Source of the DNA: Myxococcales bacterium
GTDB lineage: Bacteria > Myxococcota_A > Polyangia > Polyangiales > Polyangiaceae
DNA length: 40,750 nt
Reading direction: 5' to 3'
NCBI GenBank assembly: GCA_016794345.1
Contig: JAEUKE010000208.1
Location: 1-40,750 of the forward strand
Positions 1 through 8,538 of the stretch are shown here, piece after piece. The position numbers were made by a program, and so were the translations under genes. The notes under the pieces were generated by a model. That model was given only the letters and a program-made list of their open reading frames with translations. It was not told where the DNA came from and searched no databases. Within the stretch, counting starts at the first letter, position 1, and each line of letters opens with the position of its first letter.

Positions 1-45
1 CTTCGAGAGCTGCACGCCCTGATCACTTTTTCGCGACACCTCCAG

Positions 46-75
46 CCCCGTCGCTGACACTAGTCCCGGACGGGG
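46..75 (+). promoter_or_regulatory. Inverted repeat abutting the sigma-factor start
   Basis: Arms CCCCGTC (46-52) and GACGGGG (69-75) are perfect inverted repeats separated by 16 nt. The right arm ends one base before the ATG at 77. In RNA this could form a hairpin over the ribosome-binding region and damp translation of the sigma factor. A 7-bp GC stem can arise by chance in DNA this GC-rich, so the role is speculative. No recognisable Shine-Dalgarno precedes the ATG. Confidence 0.3.
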
Positions 76-76
76 T

Positions 77-691
77 ATGGAGCCGGCGCAAAGACCTGAT
101 CTGGATGGCGACCTCGCGGTCGTGAGGCGCGCGGCGACCGATCCGCGCGCGCTCGAGGCCCTGTACGAGCGCGAGGTGGACGGCCTCTACTCGTTCGTCT
201 TCTTCCGCGTGGGGCGGGACCCGAGCCTCGCCGAGGACGTCGTACAGGAGACCTTCCTCGCTGCGTTCGACGGGCTCGAGCGGTTCGACCCCGCGCGCGG
301 TCCATTCCGGAGCTGGCTCTGCCAGCTCTCGAGAAACGTGGCGCGCGCTCACCTGCGGCAGCGGCAGAGGACGGAGGTGCTCGCCATGTGGGACCGGATC
401 GACGGGGCGCTGCTCGCCATGTTCGAGCGGCTCGACGAGGAGCTACTCGCTCCGGAGGCGCTCGAGCGCGAGGAGACGCGCGACCTCGTCCACCTCACGC
501 TGGGGCACTTGCCGGGCAACTACCGCGCCGTGCTCGAGCGCAAGTACGTCGACGGCGCGACGCTCGAGCAGATCGCGAGCGAGCTCGTGGCCACCGAGGA
601 CGCGGCGAAGAGCCTCCTTGCCCGAGCCCGTCGCGCGTTTCGCGAGACCTTCCAGACACTGAGCCGATCGTTCGCAGAGGTGGAGCCATGA
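77..691 (+). CDS. RNA polymerase sigma factor, sigma-70 family, ECF-like
   Basis: This is a 204-residue cytoplasmic protein that should direct RNA polymerase to a dedicated promoter set. Sigma region 2 lies at about residues 25-95, with the typical signature AEDVVQETFLAAF and the following RSWLCQLSRNVAR. Region 4 lies at about 135-190, including LPGNYRAVLERKYVDG and a helix-turn-helix around LEQIASEL. There is no region 1.1 or 3, and the length is normal for ECF sigmas. The stop overlaps the start of the next gene (ATGA, 688-691), so the two are probably translationally coupled. The partner is a FecR-domain membrane protein, which fits the sigma/anti-sigma pairing known for FecI/FecR. The ECF subgroup cannot be assigned by eye. 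Confidence 0.9.
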   Translation: MEPAQRPDLDGDLAVVRRAATDPRALEALYEREVDGLYSFVFFRVGRDPSLAEDVVQETFLAAFDGLERFDPARGPFRSWLCQLSRNVARAHLRQRQRTEVLAMWDRIDGALLAMFERLDEELLAPEALEREETRDLVHLTLGHLPGNYRAVLERKYVDGATLEQIASELVATEDAAKSLLARARRAFRETFQTLSRSFAEVEP

Positions 692-3600
692 GCACCGAGA
701 GCTCCGGTGGGCGCGAGGAGCACGCGCTCGAGACCAACGTGCAAGAGCTGATGCGAAGGGTGACGCCGAGCCCGGCCATCGACGCCGCCGCGCGCAAGCG
801 CGTGCTCGGCGCCATCCTCGCGAAGCAGGCGGAGAGATCGGAAGCGGCGCAGGCCGGGGTGATCCCTCTGCCTCGCCGGCGGACGAGCGCGCGGGAGGCA
901 GCGATGCTGGGCGTGGTCGGGCTGGCCGCCGGCCTCCTTGGGCTGCTGATGTCGAGCGACGCGTTTCGTCCGACGATCGTGCACGAGAACGAGGGTCGCG
1001 GTCCGAAGGAGGTCGCGCTGCTCGACGGGAGCAAGGCGCTGCTCGACGAAGGCGCGCGGATCGAGGAGCGCGGGAAAGGCACGGTCGTCGCTCTGCGCGG
1101 GAGCGTGGTCTTCGACGTGGTCCACGGCACCGGGCTCCGAGTCGAGGCCGGGACCGCGCGAATGAAGAGCCTCGGGACGAAGTTCCTCGTGCGCGCCGGT
1201 GAGGGCGAGACGGAGGTCGCGGTCGCGCGGGGACGCGTCGAGCTCGAGACCAAGGGTGGCGAGACAATCGTGGCCGCGGGGCAACGCGGTGTGGCCCGTG
1301 GGGGCGAGCGCCCCGAGGCGACTCCGGCCCCGCGGATGAGCCACCTCTTCGCGTTCGCCCGGACGACGGAGGCGCTGCCCTCCGAGGAGGAGCTCGCGAG
1401 CCCGCGCCGTCGCGGCACGCTCATCGCGCGAGATCCGCGCTGGGGCGGCGAGCGGCCCCTCGAGATCCGAGAGCTCGGCCTCGACGTGGTCGTGGAGGAC
1501 GGCGTCGCTCGTACGACCATCGACCAGACCTTCTTCAACGCGGAGAACCGGCAGCTCGAGGGCAAATTCCAGCTCCCGCTCCCGCAAGGAGCGGCGATCT
1601 CCCGTCTCGGCATGTACGTCGACGGCGAGCTGATGGAGGCAGCCGTGGTCGACCGGGACCGCGGACGTGACATCTACGAGGGCATCGTCTACCAGCGCCG
1701 CGATCCGGCGCTCCTCGAGTGGATGAGCGGCAACTCCTTCTCGATGCGCGTCTTCCCGCTGCCTGCGCGCACGGAGAAGCGCATCTTCCTCTCGTACACG
1801 CAGACGCTCGAGCACCTCTACGATACCGAGCGCCTCGTCGTTCCCATTCCTCCCGTCGACCTCCCGGCCGAGAAGGTGTCGTTCCGGGTGCGCGTGAAAG
1901 GAGCCGAGGCCGCCGACATCCGCTCACCGAGCCACGACATCTCCGTCGCGTCGGACGGCGGCGATCGGGTCGTGACCTTCCAGGCGAGCTCGTACGCGCT
2001 GGGCGACGACTTCGTCCTCTCCGTCCGCAGCCCCAAGCACGGCGAGGACCTCGCCAGGTCGTTCGAGGCGGACGGCGTGCGGTTCCTGTCGGCGCGGGTC
2101 TCGCCCGACCTCACGTCGGCGCGGAAGGTGAGCCCGCCCGGGCGGTGGGTCGTGCTCTACGACACGAGCGGCTCGCGCTCGATGGAGGAGCTCTCGACCC
2201 AGCGCAACTTCGTCGATGCGCTCGTCCGCGAGCTCGACGACGAGGCGCGCGTGTCGGTCGTCGCGATCGATCACGCCGCGCGGACGGTCACGCCGTTCGC
2301 CCGCGCGACCGACGTGGACGTCCGCGCGCTCGACTCCGCCCTCCGTCGAGAGGGCGAAAACGCCGCCGGCGACACGCGGCTCGAGGTCGGGCTCGAGGCA
2401 GCCGCCGCCGCCCTCGGCTCCGAGATCGAGCCGGGCGACACGATCGTCTATGTCGGCGACGGTATCCCGACGGGAAGCAACCGCGACGCCGAAGCGCTCA
2501 CGCGAGCCATTCCCGCGTCGGTCCGCTTCGCGGGCGTCGCGGTGGGCGACACCGTCGATACGAAGCTCCTCGACGCCGTGGCGAACGAGCGAGTGGGGCT
2601 GACCGTCACGGTCGGCGCCGGCGAGAGCCTCGGCGACCGCGCCTTCGACTTCGTCTCCTCGTTGCGAACGCCTTGCCTGCGCGCCGTGAGCGCCCAGGTG
2701 GTCACGGCGAGCGGCGCGCCGGTGAGCGGTGCGGAGGCGCACCTCGCGTCCGCCCGTGCTTGCGACGGCGAGCGCATCGACGTCGTGGCGCGCGTGCCGG
2801 CCGACGCGCCCGCGCCGCTCTCGATCCGCGTGGAGGGCCGGAGCGAGACGGGCGAGACGTTCACGCGCACCATCGACGCCGGGACCACGAAGGGAGGCGC
2901 GAGCTACCTCCCGCGGCTCTGGGCGCAGCGCCAGATCGACGCGCTCCTCTCGAAGAGCCCGCGTGAGGCGTCGCGTGCCGCGGTCGTCGACCTCGCGACG
3001 AAGTACGTCCTCGCGACGCCGTTCACGTCGCTCCTCGTGCTCGAGAACGACGCGATGTACAAGCAATACGACGTCGTGAAGCGCGAGCCGGGCGGCTGGG
3101 CGGTGTACGACGCACCCAAGAAGATCGACATTCGCTACGAGCCCCGTGGCTCGGAGCCCATCGCGCTCGACTCGTCGTGGGATCTCGTCCACCGCCTGCC
3201 GGTGCAGATCTTCGCTCCCGACGCTTCGACGATGGGCGGGCTGGGCCTGTCGGGCATCGGGTTCGGTGGCGGCGGTCGCGGCGTCAACTTCCGGACGGGC
3301 TTCGGCACAGGCTCGGGGCGGCTCGGCGGCAGTCACCGGGACAGGCCGGTGGAGCGAAAGGTCGGCAGGAAAGGCGGCGTCGATCGAGTCCTGCGAGCTG
3401 GCCCCACCTCGCTCAAATCGACAGAGAGCCTCCCCCCCGCCTCGCGCGACTTCGCCCAGCGGACAGCGACCCTGCGGGAGGAGGCGAACGACTTCGGCAT
3501 GATCGGGCTGCTCCGTGCAGATGACGGTCCTGTCACCTCTGCCCTGCCTCTGGGCTCGACCTCGCCCTGGTTCTTCCAGGCGGCGTCGTCGGGCGCTTAC

Positions 3601-5952
3601 CCCACCGCCTTCACGTCGAGCTACGACGCGCGGTTCGATGACCTCACCGAGCTGGCCCCCGCGTTGCTCCTGAGCCCGCTCGACTCCTTGCGCGAAGCCC
3701 TCGGTGCTCCGCAGCCAGGCGCCGCGTCGGTCTCCGAGGAGGCATCGGTCGCGCTCACGCGGGCTCGTCGGGGAATGCTCGGCAAGCGCTTCCGCGTCGA
3801 GGGGACGTCGGCCTCGGCCCGCCTCGCGGTCGGTCGCGGGGGCGACGTCACGTGGGAGGACGGATCGTCGGGCGACGTCACTGTGTATGACGGAACCGTC
3901 ATGACGTCGACCTATGGTGAGCTCGACCTCGCGGTGCGTCGCCGCGTCGGCGCGGCCGCGCCCTGGCTGCTCGCGACCGACGCGCCCTTCGTCGCGCCCG
4001 CGCCGGAGTCGCTCGCGGGGCTCGACGTTCGCCTTCGGCCGGACGGCGCGGTGCGCATCGGTGCGCCGAAGACACCTGCTTCGACCGAAGAGGAGGGGGC
4101 GCCCTTCGAGGACATCGAGCTCGTGTTCGACGCGACCGGTCGCGTGACCTCGGTGAAATGGCTCGCCGACGGCGCGGCGAGGATCGCGACGCTGGCCTAC
4201 GGCGCCGACGGATCGATCGTGGCCTCCTGGCCGGACGGGAGCGAGACGCGTTACCTGCCGGACGAGACGCTCCCTGCGCCCCCGCCTGCGGCGTCGACCT
4301 TGGTCGAGGTCCCCGTGGCCACGCCCGCCCGACTCGACGAGCGACTGAAGGTTTCGCCCGTGGGCTCCGAGGCGTTCGTTGTCGCGAACCGGGAGAAGCT
4401 CGCGGCGTGCGCGGCGCTCGCCGACGACAGCTGCGGCCGCGAAGCCGGCGCCGCGCTCCTGGGGGCTCGGGGCTCGCTCACGGCGGGGGAGCTGGTGCTC
4501 GCCTCGCACGCGCTCGGCCGCCTGAGCGAGAGCGATCGCAAGAAGGCGCTAGGCTCTCTGCCTGAAGCCAGCCCGCTGCGGAAGCTCCTCAAGGCCAACC
4601 TCGAGGTCGACGCGACCGCGCGCAGAGCCGCATACAGGAAGCTCGACCTCTCGCCCGGCCGCCTCGCGGCCTGGTCCACCTACCGATCGATCCTGATGGA
4701 TCTCGAAGACGGGAGCTCGCCGAGCGAAAAGACCCGAGCGCGCACCCTCACGTTCGCGAAGAGCCCACACGCGCGCGCGGACATGCGCTTCCTGCTGGTG
4801 CGGACGGTGGCCGAGCGTGTCCGCTGGGAGGATCAGAAGGCCGCGCTCAAGATGTGGGAGGTGCTCTCGAGCGACCCCGAGCTCGGGTTCCTGGCGGACC
4901 GCTATCGCGCGCTGATCGATCCTTGGGGGCAGCCCGAGGCATCCGCGGCGCTGCTGATCCGGGCGTTCGACGCGTCCCTGGCGCGCGGCGTGGCCCCGAC
5001 CGTGGACTGGCAGATGCGCGACATCGTCCGCCGTGGCCGAGGGGACATCGGGCTCCGCCTCTTCTGGGCGCGCTGGCGCGACCACCTCGTCCGCCGCGGC
5101 AGCGCGCGGCAGATCCTCGCCTACGTCGAGACGCTCGCGAGGGGCATCCGCCCCGACGACTCGGGGGCGCCGCTCGTGTTCGACGACCTCGAGCCGCTCC
5201 TCGATCGTTTCGAGGCGTCAGGGGGCGCCGGCGCCGAGCAGCGCATCGCCCTGGCGCAAGGGCTGCTCGTCCTCGATCGCGCCTCCGACGCCGAGCGGGT
5301 TCTCTCGCCTCTCCTCTCCGACGAGAGCCCCGCGCCCGAGGCGCTGGACCTCGCCTCCGTCCTCGCCGAGCGCCTGGGGCGCTTCGCCGACGCCTCGTCT
5401 TTGCTCGAGCGCGCGGTGACGCTCTCGGCCGACGTCGAGATCCCGATCGACCTCGTGCGGTCACGGTACAAGCGCCTCCTCTCGCTCCAGATCAAGCGGC
5501 ACGCGTCGAGCCCCGCGGAGCGGACCTTCGCGCTCACGAGCCTCTTTTCCACCGCGCGCGCGTGGCGTCGCGAGGACCCCGACAACGCCGAGGTCGACCT
5601 CACGGTGGCCGCGGCCCTGGACAGGCTCGGGATGCCGGACGAAGCGAGCAGGCAGCTCTACAGCATCGTCGATCGCCACCCGGGCGATGGGGAGTCGTTT
5701 GCGAAGGTCGCCACCGCGCTCGAGTCGCGTGCCCGATTCGACGAGGCGCTCGGTCTCTGGGAACGCGCGAGCGCCGTCGAGCCGACGAACCCCACGTGGC
5801 TCTTGCAGCGGTCACACCTCCTGCGCGCCCGAGGCACCGCAGGCGACGACGCGGCGGCGCGTGCGCTCCTCGAGCAGATCGATCGAGGCAAGTGGCAAGA
5901 TCGGTTCGCGCCTCAGGTGAGCGAGGCGCGGCGCATCCTGGCGGAGCGCTGA
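688..5952 (+). CDS. FecR / VIT / VWA / TPR-like giant membrane protein
   Basis: This is a 1754-residue protein starting at the ATG that overlaps the sigma-factor stop; AGAGG lies 8 nt upstream. The same frame is open back to 388, but that part only re-reads the sigma gene. Visible order: a cytoplasmic N-terminus of about 70 residues, one membrane segment (about 72-91, MLGVVGLAAGLLGLLM), a FecR-like region (about 105-200), a VIT domain (about 255-380), and a VWA domain from about 485 with a MIDAS-type DTSGS. A glycine-rich stretch follows (about 848-885, GFGGGGRG), then a long middle part, and helical TPR-like repeats near 1500-1754. No zinc anti-sigma HxxxCxxC motif is visible. Family knowledge: FecR proteins regulate ECF sigmas across the membrane. 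Inference: the VIT/VWA/TPR part is a periplasmic sensor or adhesion module controlling the upstream sigma factor. Confidence 0.85.
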   Translation: MSTESSGGREEHALETNVQELMRRVTPSPAIDAAARKRVLGAILAKQAERSEAAQAGVIPLPRRRTSAREAAMLGVVGLAAGLLGLLMSSDAFRPTIVHENEGRGPKEVALLDGSKALLDEGARIEERGKGTVVALRGSVVFDVVHGTGLRVEAGTARMKSLGTKFLVRAGEGETEVAVARGRVELETKGGETIVAAGQRGVARGGERPEATPAPRMSHLFAFARTTEALPSEEELASPRRRGTLIARDPRWGGERPLEIRELGLDVVVEDGVARTTIDQTFFNAENRQLEGKFQLPLPQGAAISRLGMYVDGELMEAAVVDRDRGRDIYEGIVYQRRDPALLEWMSGNSFSMRVFPLPARTEKRIFLSYTQTLEHLYDTERLVVPIPPVDLPAEKVSFRVRVKGAEAADIRSPSHDISVASDGGDRVVTFQASSYALGDDFVLSVRSPKHGEDLARSFEADGVRFLSARVSPDLTSARKVSPPGRWVVLYDTSGSRSMEELSTQRNFVDALVRELDDEARVSVVAIDHAARTVTPFARATDVDVRALDSALRREGENAAGDTRLEVGLEAAAAALGSEIEPGDTIVYVGDGIPTGSNRDAEALTRAIPASVRFAGVAVGDTVDTKLLDAVANERVGLTVTVGAGESLGDRAFDFVSSLRTPCLRAVSAQVVTASGAPVSGAEAHLASARACDGERIDVVARVPADAPAPLSIRVEGRSETGETFTRTIDAGTTKGGASYLPRLWAQRQIDALLSKSPREASRAAVVDLATKYVLATPFTSLLVLENDAMYKQYDVVKREPGGWAVYDAPKKIDIRYEPRGSEPIALDSSWDLVHRLPVQIFAPDASTMGGLGLSGIGFGGGGRGVNFRTGFGTGSGRLGGSHRDRPVERKVGRKGGVDRVLRAGPTSLKSTESLPPASRDFAQRTATLREEANDFGMIGLLRADDGPVTSALPLGSTSPWFFQAASSGAYPTAFTSSYDARFDDLTELAPALLLSPLDSLREALGAPQPGAASVSEEASVALTRARRGMLGKRFRVEGTSASARLAVGRGGDVTWEDGSSGDVTVYDGTVMTSTYGELDLAVRRRVGAAAPWLLATDAPFVAPAPESLAGLDVRLRPDGAVRIGAPKTPASTEEEGAPFEDIELVFDATGRVTSVKWLADGAARIATLAYGADGSIVASWPDGSETRYLPDETLPAPPPAASTLVEVPVATPARLDERLKVSPVGSEAFVVANREKLAACAALADDSCGREAGAALLGARGSLTAGELVLASHALGRLSESDRKKALGSLPEASPLRKLLKANLEVDATARRAAYRKLDLSPGRLAAWSTYRSILMDLEDGSSPSEKTRARTLTFAKSPHARADMRFLLVRTVAERVRWEDQKAALKMWEVLSSDPELGFLADRYRALIDPWGQPEASAALLIRAFDASLARGVAPTVDWQMRDIVRRGRGDIGLRLFWARWRDHLVRRGSARQILAYVETLARGIRPDDSGAPLVFDDLEPLLDRFEASGGAGAEQRIALAQGLLVLDRASDAERVLSPLLSDESPAPEALDLASVLAERLGRFADASSLLERAVTLSADVEIPIDLVRSRYKRLLSLQIKRHASSPAERTFALTSLFSTARAWRREDPDNAEVDLTVAAALDRLGMPDEASRQLYSIVDRHPGDGESFAKVATALESRARFDEALGLWERASAVEPTNPTWLLQRSHLLRARGTAGDDAAARALLEQIDRGKWQDRFAPQVSEARRILAER

Positions 5953-5973
5953 GGGCGGGAGCGAAGGCCCGCG

Positions 5974-6693
5974 CTACCTCGCAAAGGAGCGCGTGACGAA
6001 CTCCCGCATCCTCGCGAGGAGCGCCGGCTGCGGCTCCTTCATGCCGCCCTCCACCCAGTGCGCGAGGAAGACCTGGTGCGAGGCGATCATGAGCCGCGCG
6101 AAGAGCTCGGGATCACCCTCGCGGACGGAGCCGTCGTGGATGCCGGCGCGGAAGACCATCACGGTCAGCTCGAGCCCCTCGCGCCACTGCCTGCGCTGCT
6201 CGGCGCACGTGAACCTCGGGTCGAGCGCCCAGGGCTGGCTCTCCTTCAGGTGGATGCGCAGGTAGTCGGGGTGCTCGGCGAGGAAGGCGACGTACGCGTC
6301 CACGCCGCGGACGAGCGCCTCCATGGTGCTCGTCGCGCCGTTCGCGGCCTCCGCCGCCTTCGCGAGAAGGGCCCGCCCTCGGCGCTCGTGGATGGCCGAG
6401 AAGATCTCCTCCTTGCTGGGGATCGTCCCGTAGACCGTCGCGAGCGCGAGGCCCGCCTCGTTCGCGACGTCTTGCATGCGGGTGCCGTCGTAGCCCTCGC
6501 GCGCGAAGACGCGCTCGGCAGCCTCGAGCACGAGCGCGCGGTGCAGATCGCGCCGCGCAGACTTCACCGCTGCCTTGCGCGCCGGCCTCCCCGCTTCAGG
6601 CCGCGCCAGCCTCCCCCCTCCGCCCCGCGGAGGGGGGGCAGGGGGGAAGGAATCCACAGGAGCATCCCTCTGGTCAGCGCGACGCTTCAGCAC
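5974..6693 (-). CDS. TetR/AcrR family transcriptional regulator
   Basis: This is a DNA-binding repressor-type protein. The N-terminal helix-turn-helix is clear (VLEAAERVFAREGYDG followed by MQDVANEAGLALATVYG), and the C-terminal part is an all-helical ligand domain. The start is uncertain. GTG at 6693 has GGAGG 8 nt upstream, GTG at 6699 has almost no spacing, and GTG at 6567 would give a compact 198-residue protein beginning just before helix 1. A hairpin repeat of a dispersed family occupies codons between 6613 and 6650, so the first 40 or so residues are Pro/Gly/Arg-rich and may not be real protein. The gene lies downstream of the CYP51 fusion on the same strand, and an AT-rich palindrome sits before CYP51. 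Repression of that gene is therefore a reasonable inference. Confidence 0.87.
   Translation of the reverse strand: MLKRRADQRDAPVDSFPPAPPPRGGGGRLARPEAGRPARKAAVKSARRDLHRALVLEAAERVFAREGYDGTRMQDVANEAGLALATVYGTIPSKEEIFSAIHERRGRALLAKAAEAANGATSTMEALVRGVDAYVAFLAEHPDYLRIHLKESQPWALDPRFTCAEQRRQWREGLELTVMVFRAGIHDGSVREGDPELFARLMIASHQVFLAHWVEGGMKEPQPALLARMREFVTRSFAR
6611..6659 (-). repeat. Dispersed GC-hairpin repeat, copy A
   Basis: Perfect 11-bp arms CCCCCCTCCGC (6613-6623) and GCGGAGGGGGG (6627-6637) with a 3-nt loop are followed on the plus strand by GCAGGGGGG and then AATCCAC. Copy B has the same outer AATCCAC. In family orientation this copy lies on the minus strand. It falls in the 5' part of the TetR reading frame or in its leader, depending on the true start. 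Confidence 0.75.
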
Positions 6694-6785
6694 AGCCACT
6701 TCCTCCGCCTCCGCCTCCGCGCGTCGGCGCGGCGATTCAGTCGTGCCACTTCCTCCACCTCTTCGTCAGCGCGACGCTTTCGTCC
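6673..6785. repeat. Imperfect tandem repeat upstream of TetR
   Basis: About two and a half copies of a 42-50 bp unit. GTCAGCGCGACGCTT occurs at 6673-6687 and again at 6765-6779, with a diverged version at 6723. GCCACTTCCTCC occurs at 6695-6706 and 6745-6756. On the minus strand each unit carries GGAGGAAGTGGC, so the repeat itself supplies a Shine-Dalgarno-like sequence and a GTG near the TetR start. Confidence 0.55.
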
Positions 6786-6823
6786 TCTGAGCCAATCCTC
6801 CGTCCTCCGCCTTGTTCACCACG

Positions 6824-8473
6824 TCAGCTCAGCTCGGTGATTCGGATCGTCTTCGTCGGGCAGTACTTCTCCGCCATCTTCGACTTTCCGTAGAGCTCCG
6901 GGGCCGGGAAGGCGCTGATGAGCTCCACCTTGCCGACGCCGCTCACGCGGAAGACCTCGGGCGCCTCGCCCTGGCAGACGGCGTGGCCCTGGCAGAGGTC
7001 GAGGTCGACCTCGACCTTGAACTTCTGAGGCGCGAGCGCCGCGGCGCCCGCGTTTGCGCCCTTGCCCGTGTACTGGAAGTGCGTGACGCCCTCGCGCGTC
7101 TTGTAGCGGACTCGGCACGGCTCCTTCGGGCCGACCACGAGGCCGTGGAAGTCGCTCTCCACGTTCGGGCTCTCGAGCTCGAAGTCGAAGCGTCGCAACA
7201 GAATCGTCAGGATCGCCTTCACCTGCAGGATGGCGAACGCGTTGCCCATGCACTTGTGACGGCCGCCGCCGAACGGGATGAACGCGAAGTCCTTCTTGTC
7301 CTCCTCGCGACCGGGGCCGTACCGATCGGGATCGAAGGCCGTCGGGTCCTTGAAATGCTCGGGGATGAGGTGCGAGACCGTCGGCGAGACGATGACCCAC
7401 GCGCCCTTCGGGATGAAGTAGCCCTTGAAGGTGAAGTCCTTCTCGGCGACTCGAACGAGCATGAAGAGCGGCGGGTGCAGCCGGAGCGTCTCGAGCACCA
7501 CGCCCTCGGTCAGCGGGATGCTCCGCAGCGTGTGGAACCCGGGCACCGTGCCGTCGCCGAAGACACCGTCGAGCTCGGCGCGGACGCGGGCGAGCAGGTC
7601 GGGGCGCTTCGCCAGCTCGATGATCGCCCAGGCCGTGGTGACCGAGCTCGTGTGGTGGCCCGCGAACATCGAAGCCACGAGCATGCCCGTGATCTCGTGC
7701 TCGGTGAGCGGCGCGCCGCCCTTGTATTTCGCGTCCATCAGCGTCTGCAGGAAGTCCTCCCCCTTGCGCTGGCTGTGGCGGCGCTGCTCGATGATCTTCG
7801 TGACCATCTCCTCCAGGCGGATGCGCGCGCGGTCGCGCTCGCGGAAGCTGGGGATGGGCAGGTTCGCGTTGATGTACGCGAGGGGCGTGATGCCGCGCTC
7901 GAGGGAGGTGTACACGGAGGCGAACTCCTCGTTCATGCTCCCGCGGAACTCCTTGCCGAGCAGGCAGTGGCTCGACGTGTAGTTCGTGAGCACGCGGCAG
8001 TACTCGACGAGATCGAGCTCGCCCTTGTCGCCCCAGCTCGAGAGGCTCTCCTCGACCTCCTGGACGACGATCTCGCCGTAGGTCCGCATGCGGCGGTCCT
8101 TCAGCGCAGGCAGCAGCATCTTCAGCTGCTCGTTCATCTTCTCCTGCGGGGCGTCGTAGACCATCCCCTTGCCGAAGATCGGGGTCATGATCTTGTAGGC
8201 CTCTTGCGGCGAGAGCTGGTCCTCCGGCGCGCGGAAGACGGCCTCGTGACCGTCCGGTCCGTAGAGCGCGACCATGCGGCGGCCCATGACCTCGAACTCG
8301 GCGATCTCGCCGAGCTCCTCGTGGGCGCGGTGCAGCAAGCCGATCGTCGAGCGCACGAACTCGACGGTGTGGCCGATGACCGGGACACCGCCCGACAAGC
8401 GCGGGGGCGCCTTCAAGCCGGCGGGGATGGGCGTCTTCTTGCGGGTGACCTTCTGGATCAGCGGCTCGAGCAT
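6824..8473 (-). CDS. CYP51-type cytochrome P450 fused to a [3Fe-4S] ferredoxin
   Basis: This is a 549-residue fusion. The P450 part (about 1-460) has the I-helix FAGHHTSS (around 268), typical of the CYP51 sterol 14-alpha-demethylase family, an ExxR (ETLR, about 325), and the haem loop FGGGRHKCMG with ligand Cys408. An Ala-rich linker (GANAGAAALAP) leads to a small ferredoxin with Cys494, Cys500 and Cys538 (C-X5-C and a later CP), the usual three-cysteine pattern. Methylococcus capsulatus CYP51 is a known P450-ferredoxin fusion with an Ala-rich linker, and this looks the same. The expected reaction is oxidative removal of the 14-alpha-methyl group of a sterol precursor, with the built-in ferredoxin delivering electrons. 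No squalene epoxidase or oxidosqualene cyclase lies in the window, so the true substrate is unproven. A palindrome at 8500-8527 probably controls it. Confidence 0.92.
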   Translation of the reverse strand: MLEPLIQKVTRKKTPIPAGLKAPPRLSGGVPVIGHTVEFVRSTIGLLHRAHEELGEIAEFEVMGRRMVALYGPDGHEAVFRAPEDQLSPQEAYKIMTPIFGKGMVYDAPQEKMNEQLKMLLPALKDRRMRTYGEIVVQEVEESLSSWGDKGELDLVEYCRVLTNYTSSHCLLGKEFRGSMNEEFASVYTSLERGITPLAYINANLPIPSFRERDRARIRLEEMVTKIIEQRRHSQRKGEDFLQTLMDAKYKGGAPLTEHEITGMLVASMFAGHHTSSVTTAWAIIELAKRPDLLARVRAELDGVFGDGTVPGFHTLRSIPLTEGVVLETLRLHPPLFMLVRVAEKDFTFKGYFIPKGAWVIVSPTVSHLIPEHFKDPTAFDPDRYGPGREEDKKDFAFIPFGGGRHKCMGNAFAILQVKAILTILLRRFDFELESPNVESDFHGLVVGPKEPCRVRYKTREGVTHFQYTGKGANAGAAALAPQKFKVEVDLDLCQGHAVCQGEAPEVFRVSGVGKVELISAFPAPELYGKSKMAEKYCPTKTIRITELS

Positions 8474-8499
8474 GGAAGCCCGAGTAGCATGGGGACTCT

Positions 8500-8527
8500 G
8501 GGAACTGAAATGATGATTTTAGTTTCC
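8500..8527 (-). promoter_or_regulatory. 28-bp AT-rich palindrome before CYP51 (probable TetR operator)
   Basis: Plus-strand arms GGGAACTGAAAT (8500-8511) and ATTTTAGTTTCC (8516-8527) are inverted repeats matching at 10 of 12 positions around GATG. The element is strikingly AT-rich for this genome. It ends 26 bp before the CYP51 ATG and lies in the 65-bp gap after the acyltransferase stop. The minus strand contains TAAAAT, a possible -10 box, inside the palindrome, so a bound repressor would block the promoter. The nearby TetR regulator is the natural candidate; this is inference. Confidence 0.6.
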
Positions 8528-8538
8528 GTAACGTCGAA

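Noticed and set aside
388..687. In-frame upstream extension of the FecR/VIT/VWA gene
   Set aside because: It re-reads the sigma-factor gene in another frame and gives Arg/Ala-rich nonsense. The ATG at 688 overlaps the sigma stop, has an upstream AGAGG, and gives a sensible N-terminus.
1924..4509. Long minus-strand open frame opposite the FecR/VIT/VWA gene
   Set aside because: Arg/Gly/Ala-rich with no domain, typical of GC-rich antisense frames; the plus-strand gene has clear domains.
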